Shown piece by piece: positions 18,249-26,735 of a DNA stretch of 64,000 nt (positions are counted from its first letter, which is position 1; each line of letters begins with the position of its first letter). The stretch is from Micromonosporaceae bacterium (lineage in GTDB: Bacteria > Actinomycetota > Actinomycetes > Mycobacteriales > Micromonosporaceae). The translations under genes were made by a program, and so were the position numbers. Under the pieces are notes generated by a model. That model did no database searches, was not told where the DNA came from, and worked only from the letters and a program-made list of their open reading frames with translations. The stretch covers positions 31,680 to 95,679 of the forward strand of contig WHTQ01000006.1 in assembly GCA_009377645.1 (NCBI GenBank), in the 5' to 3' direction.

Positions 18249-18665
18249 ATGAAGTACATGATCATGCTGTACGCCTCGCAGCGAGACTACGACCTGATGA
18301 CCGGGAAGCCCACCGACCAGCCGGCCTGGGCCCCCGAGGACGTCGCGGCGATGCACGAGTTCATGGGCGCCTGGAACCAGGAGCTGATCGACTCCGGGGA
18401 GTTCGTGGACGCCCGGGGACTGGCCGCTCCGGTGCACACCCGCCGGATCCGCGGGCTGGAGAACGGGGTCCCGGTGGTGACCGACGGCCCGTACCCGGAG
18501 ACCCAGGAGGTCCTCGCCGGCTACACGATCGTCGAGTGCGAGAGCTTCGACCGGGCGACCGAGATCGCCGCGCGGATCACGAAGGCACCCGGCCCGGGAG
18601 ACTCGACCGGGGACTACGTGGAGGTGCGGCCGATCATCGAGGGGATCGGCGACCTGGAGCCGTAG
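18249..18665 (+). CDS. YCII/DGPF-domain protein
   Basis: A 138-residue YCII-like protein, with TDGPYPETQEVLAGY, the DGP(F/Y) signature, and a ferredoxin-like fold. Such genes are habitually paired with an ECF sigma factor of the large SigJ-like, DUF6596-containing type, as here, but their biochemical role is unsettled. GGAGGGAG precedes the ATG at 18249. The downstream sigma gene begins 11 nt after the stop and is frameshifted. Confidence 0.88.
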   Translation: MKYMIMLYASQRDYDLMTGKPTDQPAWAPEDVAAMHEFMGAWNQELIDSGEFVDARGLAAPVHTRRIRGLENGVPVVTDGPYPETQEVLAGYTIVECESFDRATEIAARITKAPGPGDSTGDYVEVRPIIEGIGDLEP

Positions 18666-18676
18666 GGGCCACCACC

Positions 18677-19920
18677 GTGACCGCAGAAACCACCGAGGAC
18701 CTGCTGCGCCGGCTGGCGCCGCAGGTCCTCGGCGCGGTGGTACGGCGGTACGGGCACTTCGACACCGCCGAGGACGCGGTGCAGGAGGCCCTGATCGCCG
18801 CCGCCGCGCAGTGGCCGCGCGACGGCGTACCGGACCGCCCGCACGCCTGGCTGATCACGGTCGCCTCGCGCCGGCTCACCGATCTGCTGCCAGTGAGCAG
18901 GCGCGCCGGCGGCGGGAGGACACGGTGGCCCGGTGGACCCTGCCGGACCAGTGGCTGGCGCCCCCGGCGGACCGGTCGGCACCGGAGTCCGACGACACGC
19001 TGATCCTGCTGTTCATGTGCTGCCATCCCGCGCTGTCCCCGGCGTCGCAGATCGCACTCACCCTGCGGGCGGTCGGCGGCCTGACCACGGCGGAGGTCGG
19101 CCGGGCGTTCCTGGTCCCGGAGGCGACCATGACCCGGCGGATCAGCCGGGCCAAGCGGACCAGCGCGGACAGTGGGATCCCGTTCAGCCTGCCCCCGGAG
19201 CCGGAGCGCGCCGCGCGGCTCGGCGCGGTCCTGCACGTGCTCTACCTGATCTTCAACGAAGGCTACGCCAGCACCTCCGGCCCGAGCCTGCACCGCCAGG
19301 ACCTGTCGGCCGAGGCGATCCGGCTGGCTCGGATCGTCCACCGGCTGCTGCCCGACGACGGGGAGGTGGCCGGGCTGCTGGCGCTGATGCTGCTCACCGA
19401 CGCGCGCCGGCCGGCCCGGACCGGACCGGACGGCGGGTTGGTCCCGATGGCCGAGCAGGACCGGAGCCGGTGGAACGCGGACTACATCGCCGAGGGCGTG
19501 GCGCTGGTCAGCACCGCCCTGCCGCGCGGGCGGACCGGCCCGTACCAGCTGCAGGCGGCGATCGCCGCGGTCCATGACGAGGCGCCGAGCGCCGAGCAGA
19601 CCGACTGGCCGCAGATCATGGCGTTGTACGAGGTGTTGCTGCAGATCTCCGACAACCCGGTGGTGGCGTTGAACCACGCGGTCGCGGTGGCCATGGTCCA
19701 GGGAGCCGAGGCGGGGCTGGAGCTGCTCGCAGAGATCGAGACCGACGCGCGGATCGCCACCGATCACCGGCTGTCGGCGGTCCGGGCTCACCTGCTGGAG
19801 ATGGCCGGCGACCGGCCGGCGGCCCGGGAGGCGTACCTGGCCGCGGCCCGCCGGACTACCAGCTTCCCGCAGCAGCGTTACCTGCACGCCCGGGCTGCCC
19901 GCCTCACCGATGACCAGTAG
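18677..19920 (+). pseudogene. ECF RNA polymerase sigma factor (YCII-linked, DUF6596), frameshifted
   Basis: The N-terminal region-2 part (GTG at 18677; HFDTAEDAVQEAL, WLITVASRRLTDLL) is in one frame. From about 18892 the protein continues in another frame (SEQARRRREDTVARW, then FMCCHPALSPASQIALTLR and the long C-terminal DUF6596/TPR-like part to 19920). The joint falls in CTGCTGCCAGTGAG: one missing base at 18890-18891 would restore a 414-residue protein, with a codon such as CGC giving LLRSEQ. Everything else looks intact, so this is either a recent mutation or a sequence error. Confidence 0.85.
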
Positions 19921-19996
19921 GCTGATGCCGACGTCCGCCCAATAACCCTCGACTTCCACGTGAGCGGGGTGCATGAGCACCCCGGAAGGGGGCGCG

Positions 19997-20312
19997 ATGG
20001 CTGGCTCCGGCGAACGCATCGTCCGGGCGAACGGGGTGGACCTGTGCGTCGAGACGTTCGGTGATCCGAGCGACCAGGCGACCCTGCTCATCATGGGGCT
20101 GTCCGCCGCCATGGACTGGTGGGAGGACGAGTTCTGCGAGCGGCTCGCGGCCGGCGGGCGGTTCGTGATCCGGTACGACCACCGCGACACCGGCCGGTCG
20201 GTGCGCTACCCGCCCGGCGCGCCCGCTGCCGGGGGTGGGTCACCAGATCCCCCCGCGGGCGGTCTGGGACATCGTCATCCCGGCCGTGCTGAGTCAGACG
20301 TCGAGCGGCTAG
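19997..20312 (+). pseudogene. Alpha/beta-hydrolase with large internal deletion
   Basis: The N-terminus (ATG at 19997, Shine-Dalgarno GGAAGGGGG) reads as a normal hydrolase: VDLCVETFGDP, LLIMGLSAAMDWW and YDHRDTGRSVRYPPG. It then stops matching at about 20219. In another frame, 20226-20312 encodes the family C-terminus with the catalytic His segment (LPGVGHQIPP, VWDIVIPAVL) and a TAG stop. The whole central part, including the nucleophile Ser, is missing. The shortness of the joint points to a simple deletion. The remnant 3' end overlaps the sulfotransferase gene on the other strand. Confidence 0.8.
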
Positions 20313-21324
20313 TGCTAGTGGACACACCGGTCGGCCCGCCCCGGGGCTGGCCCAGGTCGGCCAGCTCGGCGGAGCGCCGGAGCCGTTCGTAGGCGCGGAC
20401 CAGGCGACGCTTCGGCGCGGCGAACCGGTGGCGGAAGGCGACCCGCTCGTAGCGCAGCCGCACCCACGCCGGCGGCGGCGGCGCACCGGACAGCCCGTAC
20501 CCGTGCGACTCGAGCCGGTCACCCAGCACCGCCTCGGACAGCGACGCCTGCCACGGCTGCAGCCGTCGCGGCCAGCTGCCCGCCCGGGCGACGGTCACCG
20601 GCTGGCGGACCAGCGGGTGGTGCCGCTTGCGCTTGGGCACCACCAGCGACGCCAGCTGGGCGGGCTCGGCCATCGCCGGATGGTACGCCTCGCCGAGGTA
20701 GCCGCACAGCTCCGCCAGCTCCCGTTCCGGATCGTCGACCAGCCGCTCGTAGTACAGCTCGTAGAACGACTCTGGCCCGAGCCGCCGGGCGGCGCGCCGC
20801 GCATGGTCCACCGCCTGTGCCCAGATTGAGACCGCCTGGTAGGTGCCGCCACGGTGCCACGGCATCCGGTCCAGCGAGGCCACGCAGTCCCGGCCATCGC
20901 GTACGATGTGGACGAACTGGGCAGTGGGGAACAGCCGCTCGACGATCTCCAGGTTGGTCACATAGGACGGCCGCTTGTCGCCCCAGCGTGGCTTGCCGAA
21001 CCGCCGCGCGTACGCGCGGAACACCGCGCCCAGCGCCGAGCCCAGGGTGGGCGGCGCCGCGACGATCTCCTCGGTCAGCTGGTCCGGGTCCAGGCCGAAG
21101 TCGCGGAACCTGGTCTGCGGGTCGGACACGATCCACCGGGCCAACCGGCGACGGTTGGCCGGGTCGTGCAGGTCGCCGAATCCGCGGCGGTGCTGGTAGG
21201 CGGGCAGCAGGAACCGGTTCTCCGGTGGGATCGCGATTCGGGGATGGGCGTGCAGCATGAGCTGCAGCAGGGTGGTGCCCGACCGGGGGCAGCCGAACAC
21301 CACGATCGGTCGGTCGGCGGTCAC
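20275..21324 (-). CDS. Sulfotransferase family protein
   Basis: A 349-residue PAPS-dependent sulfotransferase of the Sulfotransfer_3 type. The 5'-phosphosulfate loop is FGCPRSGTTLL (residues 10-20), the 3'-phosphate-binding region is VHIVRDGRDCVASL, and WGDKRP precedes it. Likely transfers sulfate to a carbohydrate, lipid or small metabolite; the acceptor is unknown. GGAAGGAG precedes the GTG start. The last 12 or so codons run into the remnant of the hydrolase pseudogene and are Ser/Thr-rich, so the present C-terminus may be a by-product of the rearrangement. Confidence 0.85.
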   Translation of the reverse strand: MTADRPIVVFGCPRSGTTLLQLMLHAHPRIAIPPENRFLLPAYQHRRGFGDLHDPANRRRLARWIVSDPQTRFRDFGLDPDQLTEEIVAAPPTLGSALGAVFRAYARRFGKPRWGDKRPSYVTNLEIVERLFPTAQFVHIVRDGRDCVASLDRMPWHRGGTYQAVSIWAQAVDHARRAARRLGPESFYELYYERLVDDPERELAELCGYLGEAYHPAMAEPAQLASLVVPKRKRHHPLVRQPVTVARAGSWPRRLQPWQASLSEAVLGDRLESHGYGLSGAPPPPAWVRLRYERVAFRHRFAAPKRRLVRAYERLRRSAELADLGQPRGGPTGVSTSTSRSTSDSARPG

Positions 21325-21411
21325 GAGCGTCTCCTTCCCCCGGGAAGATCGGCGCGGTTTCCTCTGGTAAAGGTACCCCGGGACCCGGAACGCCGCGGCT
21401 ACCCAGGCGAG

Positions 21412-21795
21412 TCAGTCGCGCCGCGGCTCGAACAGCTCGACCGGGTTACCGGACGGGTCGTCGAGCAGGATCTGCCGACCTCCCCGACCCGTGACGATCT
21501 CGCTCCGGAACTCGGCACCGGCGGCGCGGAGCGCCGCCACCTCGGCCGTGAGATCCTCGACCGGCAGCTGGATCCGGTTCCACCCACCCGGCGTCGGGCG
21601 GCTCCCGTCGGCCATGGGTTGGGATGCGCCGCCGGGACCGGTCGGTGTGTTCAGCATCAGCCGCAGCGCGCCCCGGGAGAGCACGGCGAAGCCGGTGCCT
21701 GCACGCATCTCGACGGCGAACCCCAGCCGGTCGCTGTAGAAGGCGACCGCCGCCGCGAGGTCGTCGACGATGTAGCGCACGCCGACCGTATCCAT
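21412..21795 (-). CDS. VOC-family (glyoxalase/bleomycin-resistance-like) protein
   Basis: A 127-residue vicinal-oxygen-chelate protein: two beta-alpha-beta-beta-beta modules with VRYIVDDLAAAVAFYSDRLGF at the start and DDPSGNPVELFEP at the end, the Glu being a usual metal ligand. Function within this broad family cannot be told. The ATG at 21795 is chosen because GGGAGG lies 6-11 nt upstream. Confidence 0.85.
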   Translation of the reverse strand: MDTVGVRYIVDDLAAAVAFYSDRLGFAVEMRAGTGFAVLSRGALRLMLNTPTGPGGASQPMADGSRPTPGGWNRIQLPVEDLTAEVAALRAAGAEFRSEIVTGRGGRQILLDDPSGNPVELFEPRRD

Positions 21796-21898
21796 GCTCA
21801 GACCTCCCACCACGGGTCAGGGGTGTCGAGACATCACAGCGTACCCCCGGTCGGGCTCCATCAGGTCGGTGCCAAGAGACAAGAACCGCGAGCCTGGT

Positions 21899-21930
21899 GG
21901 GCAGGGGTCGCGCAGTCGCGGCCCCTGCCC
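21899..21930 (-). terminator. Stem-loop terminator
   Basis: GGGCAGGGG and CCCCTGCCC form a perfect 9-bp stem (21899-21907 and 21922-21930), just downstream of the TAG that ends the minus-strand gene remnant at 21941. It marks the 3' end of a formerly transcribed gene. Confidence 0.6.
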
Positions 21931-21940
21931 CGTCGGGGTG

Positions 21941-22064
21941 CTAGCTGTCGGTTCCGCCGATCCGGGAGCTGGCGGCCGCCAGGATGATCGCGGCCCGGTC
22001 CCGTACCGTGATCAGCCCGGCGTCGCGGAACTCGTCCGCCACCGCGACGACATGCCGGACGGTC
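21941..22064 (-). pseudogene. 3' remnant of an unidentified gene
   Basis: On the minus strand an open frame of about 40 codons ends at TAG (21941-21943) directly before a strong stem-loop. It includes HVVAVADEFRDAGLI and reads like a protein C-terminus, but has no start; its upstream end meets the recombinase remnant at about 22064. I do not recognise the family. The joint looks like the edge of the old insertion. Confidence 0.4.
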
Positions 22065-22391
22065 CCCGGTTACCAGGTGTACAACCGACGCGCCCGACGT
22101 AGCCGGGGCGGACGCAACAGGGCCAACCCGCCGCAAATGTGGGTGTGGTCTGCCGAGCCCGCACATGAGCCCGTTGATCCCAAATGGATGTTCGACGAAC
22201 TCAACGTGCAGAACGCGCGGCGGGGTTCGCGCGATGGAGCGGTGAGTCCACCATCAGCAAGCATGACAACGTCCTACGCCAAGCCGAAGACGCCGACCCC
22301 CACGACCCGTTCACCCAAAGGCTGCGGCAACGCTACAGCGATCTGGAAGACTGAACGGCAGATGATACTGACCACCCTGGGCGGGCTGGAC
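22065..22391 (+). pseudogene. Decayed large serine recombinase (C-terminal remnant)
   Basis: Pieces in at least two frames match the recombinase domain of large serine integrases. GYQVYNRRARRSRGG and MWVWSAEPAHEPV read in frame from 22068. Then FARWSGEST...HDNVLRQAEDADP and RLRQRYSDLED read in another frame to a TGA at 22352. TERQMILTTLGGLD reads in the first frame again up to the tRNA gene. The catalytic N-terminal domain is gone. Its position against a tRNA 3' end fits a dead integrative element. Confidence 0.7.
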
Positions 22392-22469
22392 TGGTGCCCC
22401 CGGTGGGACTCGAACCCACACTGTATGGATTTTGAAGCCATTGCCTGCTGCCAGTTGGGCTACGGGGGC
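22392..22469 (-). tRNA. tRNA-Leu (anticodon CAA), short variable loop
   Basis: A cloverleaf with CCA encoded. Acceptor GCCCCCG pairs with CGGGGGC, the T arm is GTGGG-TTCGAGT-CCCAC, and the anticodon loop is TTCAAAA, giving CAA. The anticodon stem ATGGC/TCCAT has a C-T mismatch at its loop end. The variable region is only 5 nt, whereas bacterial tRNA-Leu normally has a long variable arm. The D stem is GCC/GGC. It lies just upstream of the ANTAR regulator, on the other strand, and next to a recombinase remnant. Confidence 0.8.
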
Positions 22470-22581
22470 CGGGCCGAGTCCAGCGTACCCATTAGTCTGG
22501 TTGCGATGGCGGCCAGGTGCGGCCGCCAGCGGCGGTCGCCCGGTCCGGCGAACCGGCGGTACCGGCGGGAGGAGTAAATCG

Positions 22582-23208
22582 GTGGGCGAGACGCAGCGGT
22601 CCGAGGGGGCGCCCCGCCGGGTGCTGATCGCGGAGGACGAGGCGCTGATCCGGCTCGACCTGGCCGAGATGCTGACCGAAGAGGGGTACGAGGTGGTCGG
22701 CGAGGCCGGCGACGGCGAGGCCGCGGTCCGGCTGGCCGAGCAGCTGCGTCCCGACCTGGTCATCCTGGACATCAAGATGCCGATCATGGATGGGCTGGCG
22801 GCCGCCGAGAAGATCGCCGAGGCACACCTGGCGCCGGTGGTGATCCTGACCGCGTTCAGCCAGCGTGAGCTGGTCGAGCGCGCGCGGGCGGTCGGCGCGA
22901 TGGCGTACCTGGTCAAGCCGTTCCAGAAGAGCGACCTGATCCCGGCGATCGAGATCGCGATCTCCCGGTTCGCGCAGGTTTCGGCGCTGGCGGCGGAGGT
23001 CGCGGGGCTCACCGAGCGGCTGGAGACCCGCAAGGCGGTCGAACGCGCCAAGGGCGCCCTCATGACCACGTACGGGATGACTGAGCCGCAGGCATTCAAA
23101 TGGATCCAGCGCACCGCCATGGACCACCGGTTGGGGATGCGGGAGGTGGCGGAACGGATCATCGCCGAGACCGGGCCGGCGACGGCGGCCGACCAGGATG
23201 GCGAGTGA
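22582..23208 (+). CDS. pdtaR: Response regulator with ANTAR RNA-binding domain (PdtaR-like)
   Basis: A 208-residue response regulator. The receiver domain (residues about 13-130) has LIAEDEALI, the phospho-acceptor Asp in VILDIKMPIMDG, TAFSQ and VKPF. The C-terminal ANTAR domain (about 140-195) includes RKAVERAKGALM and AFKWIQRTAM. ANTAR proteins bind paired stem-loops in mRNA and prevent termination. The closest known type is PdtaR of mycobacteria, partner of the PdtaS kinase; no kinase gene is in the window. Start GTG at 22582 with GGGAGGAG upstream. Confidence 0.93.
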   Translation: MGETQRSEGAPRRVLIAEDEALIRLDLAEMLTEEGYEVVGEAGDGEAAVRLAEQLRPDLVILDIKMPIMDGLAAAEKIAEAHLAPVVILTAFSQRELVERARAVGAMAYLVKPFQKSDLIPAIEIAISRFAQVSALAAEVAGLTERLETRKAVERAKGALMTTYGMTEPQAFKWIQRTAMDHRLGMREVAERIIAETGPATAADQDGE

Positions 23209-23272
23209 AGGCTCCGGTGCCCGTCGGGTAACGGTTTGGTGACCGGGGCAACGGAATCGCTGTGACAGCGGT

Positions 23273-23278
23273 TATGAT
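23273..23278 (+). promoter_or_regulatory. Probable -10 of the liv operon
   Basis: TATGAT in the short gap between the ANTAR gene and livH, 66 nt before the proposed TTG start of livH. No clear -35. Confidence 0.4.
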
Positions 23279-23343
23279 CCTCCGATCCCGCCTGACACAT
23301 CGTGCCCGCGGAACCGGACACCCCCGATGGTGAGGAGCGCCGT

Positions 23344-24765
23344 TTGCGAAGAGCTGTGATCATGCTGGTCGCCGTGGTCGGCTGCGTGATCGTCGGGTTC
23401 GGTCTCGGCACCTCCACCGCCTGGGCCCAGGAGGAGGGCATCCAGGCCACCCTGACCCACAACGACGAGCCGGTGCCCGGGGTGACGATCACGGTGTTCA
23501 CCGAGGGCGGTGCGCTGGTCGGATCGGCCGAGACCAACGCGGACGGGTTCTGGTCTGTCCCGGTGCCCGGGTCGGCCACCTACCGGGTGGAGCTGGACGA
23601 GAGCACCCTGCCGGAGGGGCTGGTGGCCGCCACCGGCACGGTCCGGGAGCCGTTCGTCCGCCCGGGCAGCGTCGGCAACGTGCTCTTCCGGCTGGAGGAG
23701 GGCACCGGGACGCCCGGCGGGCAACCGGAGCCCACACCCGGCCCGACCGGCACGCCCGCGCCCGGGTCGCCAACCGGCCCGCCCGAGGACGAGCCGGTGA
23801 TCCCGGAGGACCCGGAAGAGGACGTGGAGGTCGTCGCCGGGCCCGGCTGGTTCGACCGGCTGATCTCGTTCTTCTACAGCGGCATCCACTTCGGGCTGAT
23901 CATCGCGCTCGCCGCGCTCGGCCTTTCGTTGGTGTTCGGCACGATGGGTCTGATCAACTTCTCGCACGGCGAGCTGGTGTCGTTCGGGGCGCTGGTGGCG
24001 CTGCTGTTCAACGTGGTCGGGGTCCACCTGTTCGGCTTCGACCTGAAGCTGCACCTGCTGGTCGCGACCCCGGTGGCGGTGGCCGCTGGGGCGCTGTTCG
24101 GATACCTGCAGGACCGGTTCTTCTGGGGCTGGCTGCGCCGGCGCTCCACCGGCGTGATCGCGATGATGATCATCTCGATCGGGGTGGCGCTGTTGCTGCG
24201 CAACCTGTTCCTCTACTTCATCGGCCCCGGCCGGCAGCTCTACGACCAGTACGCGGTGCAGCGGCCGGAGCAGCTCGGGCCGCTGTCGGTGCCGGTCAAG
24301 ACGCTGATCACGGACGGGATCGCGCTGGTGGTGCTGGTGGCGGTGGCGCTGGCGCTGGTGCTGACTCGGCTCGGCAAGGCGGTCCGGGCGGTGGCCGACA
24401 ACCCGTCGCTGGCCGCCGCTTCCGGCATCAACGTGGACCGGATCATCCGGCTGGTGTGGATGATCGGCGGCGGGCTGGCGGCGCTGTCCGGGGTGTTCCT
24501 GGCCATGCACGAGTCGGCGAACTACCTGATGGGCTTCCAGATGCTGCTGCTGATCTTCGCGGCGGTGATCGTCGGGGGGCTGGGCACCGCGTTCGGGGCG
24601 GTGGTCGGTGGGCTGATCGTCGGCGTGCTGATCCAGATCTCCGCGATGATCTTGGCTCGCTGGGACGCGACCGAGCTGAAGTACGTGGTCGCGCTGGCGC
24701 TGCTGATCGTCGTGCTGCTGGTGAGGCCACAGGGGATCCTGGGTCGCCGAGTGCGGGTGGGCTGA
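23344..24765 (+). CDS. livH: Branched-chain amino acid ABC transporter permease (LivH) with exported N-terminal domain
   Basis: About 473 residues, long for LivH (usually about 290-310). A signal-peptide-like N-terminus ending TAWAQE is followed by an Ig-like, carboxypeptidase-regulatory-type domain (ATLTHNDEPVPGVTITVF), a Pro/Thr/Gly-rich linker and then a standard LivH permease (about residues 175-473) with LSLVFGTMGLINFSHGEL and the LGTAFGAVVGG loop. Start taken as TTG at 23344 with GAGGAG 6 nt upstream; the in-frame GTG at 23302 is an alternative. It begins livHMGF. The extra domain would sit outside the membrane and may help capture the binding protein (inference). Confidence 0.88.
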   Translation: MRRAVIMLVAVVGCVIVGFGLGTSTAWAQEEGIQATLTHNDEPVPGVTITVFTEGGALVGSAETNADGFWSVPVPGSATYRVELDESTLPEGLVAATGTVREPFVRPGSVGNVLFRLEEGTGTPGGQPEPTPGPTGTPAPGSPTGPPEDEPVIPEDPEEDVEVVAGPGWFDRLISFFYSGIHFGLIIALAALGLSLVFGTMGLINFSHGELVSFGALVALLFNVVGVHLFGFDLKLHLLVATPVAVAAGALFGYLQDRFFWGWLRRRSTGVIAMMIISIGVALLLRNLFLYFIGPGRQLYDQYAVQRPEQLGPLSVPVKTLITDGIALVVLVAVALALVLTRLGKAVRAVADNPSLAAASGINVDRIIRLVWMIGGGLAALSGVFLAMHESANYLMGFQMLLLIFAAVIVGGLGTAFGAVVGGLIVGVLIQISAMILARWDATELKYVVALALLIVVLLVRPQGILGRRVRVG

Positions 24766-24769
24766 GCCG

Positions 24770-25801
24770 ATGGACTGGGAGGTGATCACCAACACCACAG
24801 TCAGCCAGGCGTTCGGCCCGAGCGTGGTGGTCTTCGCGCTGGCCGCGATCGGTCTGAACGTCCAGTTCGGCTACACCGGGCTGCTCAACTTCGGGCAGGC
24901 GGCGTTCGCCGCGATGGGCGCGTACGGCCTGGCCATGGGAATCTCCACCCTGGGCTGGCCGTTCTGGTGGAGCATCCTGCTGGGGCTGGTCGCCGCGCTG
25001 GTGCTGGCGCTGCTGCTCGGCGTGTCCACGCTCCGGCTGCGGGCCGACTACCTGGCGATCGCCACGATCGCGGCGGCAGAGGCGATCCGGCGACTGGTCC
25101 GGTCGGTCGCGCTGCGCGAGTACACCGGCGGCGCGGAGGGGATCCGGGCGTTCGCCGAAGACTTCCGAGAGTTTGGGGTGAGGCTCGGGTTCGAGCGGGC
25201 TGGCACGGTCGAGTTCGGACCGTTCTTCTACCCGATGCAGCCCCACCTGTGGATGATGGCGGTCGGCTGGACCCTGATAGCGCTGTGCCTGCTGCTGGTG
25301 TGGCTGGCGATGCGCAGCCCGTGGGGCCGCGTGCTCAAGGCCATCCGGGAGGACGAGGACGCCGTCCGCAGCCTGGGCAAGAGCGCGTTCAGCTACAAGA
25401 TCCAGTCGCTGACCCTGGGTGGCATGATCGGGGCGCTGGCCGGCTTCATGGAGGCGCTGCGGATCGGCAACGTCGCGCCGGACCAGTACCACACCACGTT
25501 CACCTTCTACACGTACGCGGTGCTGATCCTCGGCGGTGCCGCGCGGGTGTTCGGCCCGGTGGTGGGTGCGATGCTGTTCTGGGGGCTGTTCAACTTCCTG
25601 ACCGCGTTCCTGCGCGAGCTGGCGGAGCTGCGCACGGTGACGGTCGGGCCGCTGGAGATCCCGATCGACGCGGTGCTCACCACCGCCGAGGTGGGCCCGT
25701 TCGTGTTCGTGCTGCTCGGGGTCGGCATCATCGCCCTGTTGATCTTCCGACCGCAGGGGATCTTCGGCGACCGGAGGGAGATCTCCCTGAATGTACGCTG
25801 A
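24770..25801 (+). CDS. livM: Branched-chain amino acid ABC transporter permease (LivM)
   Basis: A 343-residue inner-membrane permease with about 9-10 hydrophobic segments. Early signature GLNVQFGYTGLLNFGQAAF and the EAA-like loop GRVLKAIREDEDAVRSLG, which contacts the ATPase, are typical of LivM. It starts 4 nt after the livH stop and overlaps livG by 11 nt, so the genes are one operon. Confidence 0.93.
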   Translation: MDWEVITNTTVSQAFGPSVVVFALAAIGLNVQFGYTGLLNFGQAAFAAMGAYGLAMGISTLGWPFWWSILLGLVAALVLALLLGVSTLRLRADYLAIATIAAAEAIRRLVRSVALREYTGGAEGIRAFAEDFREFGVRLGFERAGTVEFGPFFYPMQPHLWMMAVGWTLIALCLLLVWLAMRSPWGRVLKAIREDEDAVRSLGKSAFSYKIQSLTLGGMIGALAGFMEALRIGNVAPDQYHTTFTFYTYAVLILGGAARVFGPVVGAMLFWGLFNFLTAFLRELAELRTVTVGPLEIPIDAVLTTAEVGPFVFVLLGVGIIALLIFRPQGIFGDRREISLNVR

Positions 25802-26735
25802 TCGTATGACCATCACCGATCTACCCGGCCGGGAGCTGGCCCAGCAGGCGTTGGCCGGCGTTCCCCCGGAGCCGGGGGTGCTCAAGCCGGACCCGATCCT
25901 GGTCGCCCACGACCTGCGGCGCCAGTTCGGCGGGCTGGTGGCGGTCGACGTGGCGCACCTGGCGGTGCAGCGCGGGGCGATCACCGCGGTGATCGGGCCG
26001 AACGGGGCTGGCAAGACCACCCTGTTCAACGTGCTCACCGGCTTCGACAAGCCGCAGTCCGGGCGCTGGTTCTTCAACCGGCAGCCGGTGCAGGGGCGGC
26101 GCGCCCACCAGGTGGCCCGGCTCGGGATGGTGCGCACCTTCCAGCTCACCAAGGCGCTGTCCCGGCTGACCGTGATCGACAACATGCGGCTGGGGGCGAC
26201 CGGCCAAACCGGCGAGAACTTCTGGCTCGGCCTGCTGCCGTTCCTGTGGGACCGGCAGGAGCGGGAGATCACCGCGCGCGCCGCCGAGCTGCTGGCCTGG
26301 TTCCAGCTGGACCGGATGCGGGACGAGTTCGCCGGCAGCCTCTCCGGCGGCCAGCGCAAGCTGCTGGAGATGGCGCGGGCGCTGATGGTCAGGCCGGATC
26401 TGGTGCTGCTGGACGAGCCCATGGCCGGGGTGAACCCGGCGCTGGCCCAGTCGCTGCTCGCCCATGTCAAGCAGCTGCGCGAGGACGGGCTGACGGTGCT
26501 GTTCGTCGAGCACGACATGGACACCGTGCACGACATCAGCGACTGGGTGGTGGTGATGGGGGAGGGGCGGATCATCGCGGAGGGCACGCCGGACCAGGTG
26601 ATGTCCGACCAGCAGGTGATCGACGCGTACCTCGGCGCCCACCACGACGGTGCGGTGAAGACCGTGGCCGGCCACGACGTCTCGGCCGATCAGCTGCCCT
26701 CGCCGGACCGGGAGAGCAGTGATGGATCTGAGTGA
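25791..26735 (+). CDS. livG: Branched-chain amino acid ABC transporter ATPase (LivG)
   Basis: A 314-residue ABC ATPase. Walker A GPNGAGKTTLF, the LivG-type RTFQLTKAL Q-loop, signature LSGGQRKLLEMARALM, Walker B LVLLDEPMAG and H-switch FVEHDMDTV. The C-terminal DQVMSDQQVIDAYLG is usual for the family. Start ATG at 25791, about 10 nt after GGAGGGAG; ATG at 25806 is possible. It overlaps livM and livF. Confidence 0.93.
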   Translation: MYADRMTITDLPGRELAQQALAGVPPEPGVLKPDPILVAHDLRRQFGGLVAVDVAHLAVQRGAITAVIGPNGAGKTTLFNVLTGFDKPQSGRWFFNRQPVQGRRAHQVARLGMVRTFQLTKALSRLTVIDNMRLGATGQTGENFWLGLLPFLWDRQEREITARAAELLAWFQLDRMRDEFAGSLSGGQRKLLEMARALMVRPDLVLLDEPMAGVNPALAQSLLAHVKQLREDGLTVLFVEHDMDTVHDISDWVVVMGEGRIIAEGTPDQVMSDQQVIDAYLGAHHDGAVKTVAGHDVSADQLPSPDRESSDGSE

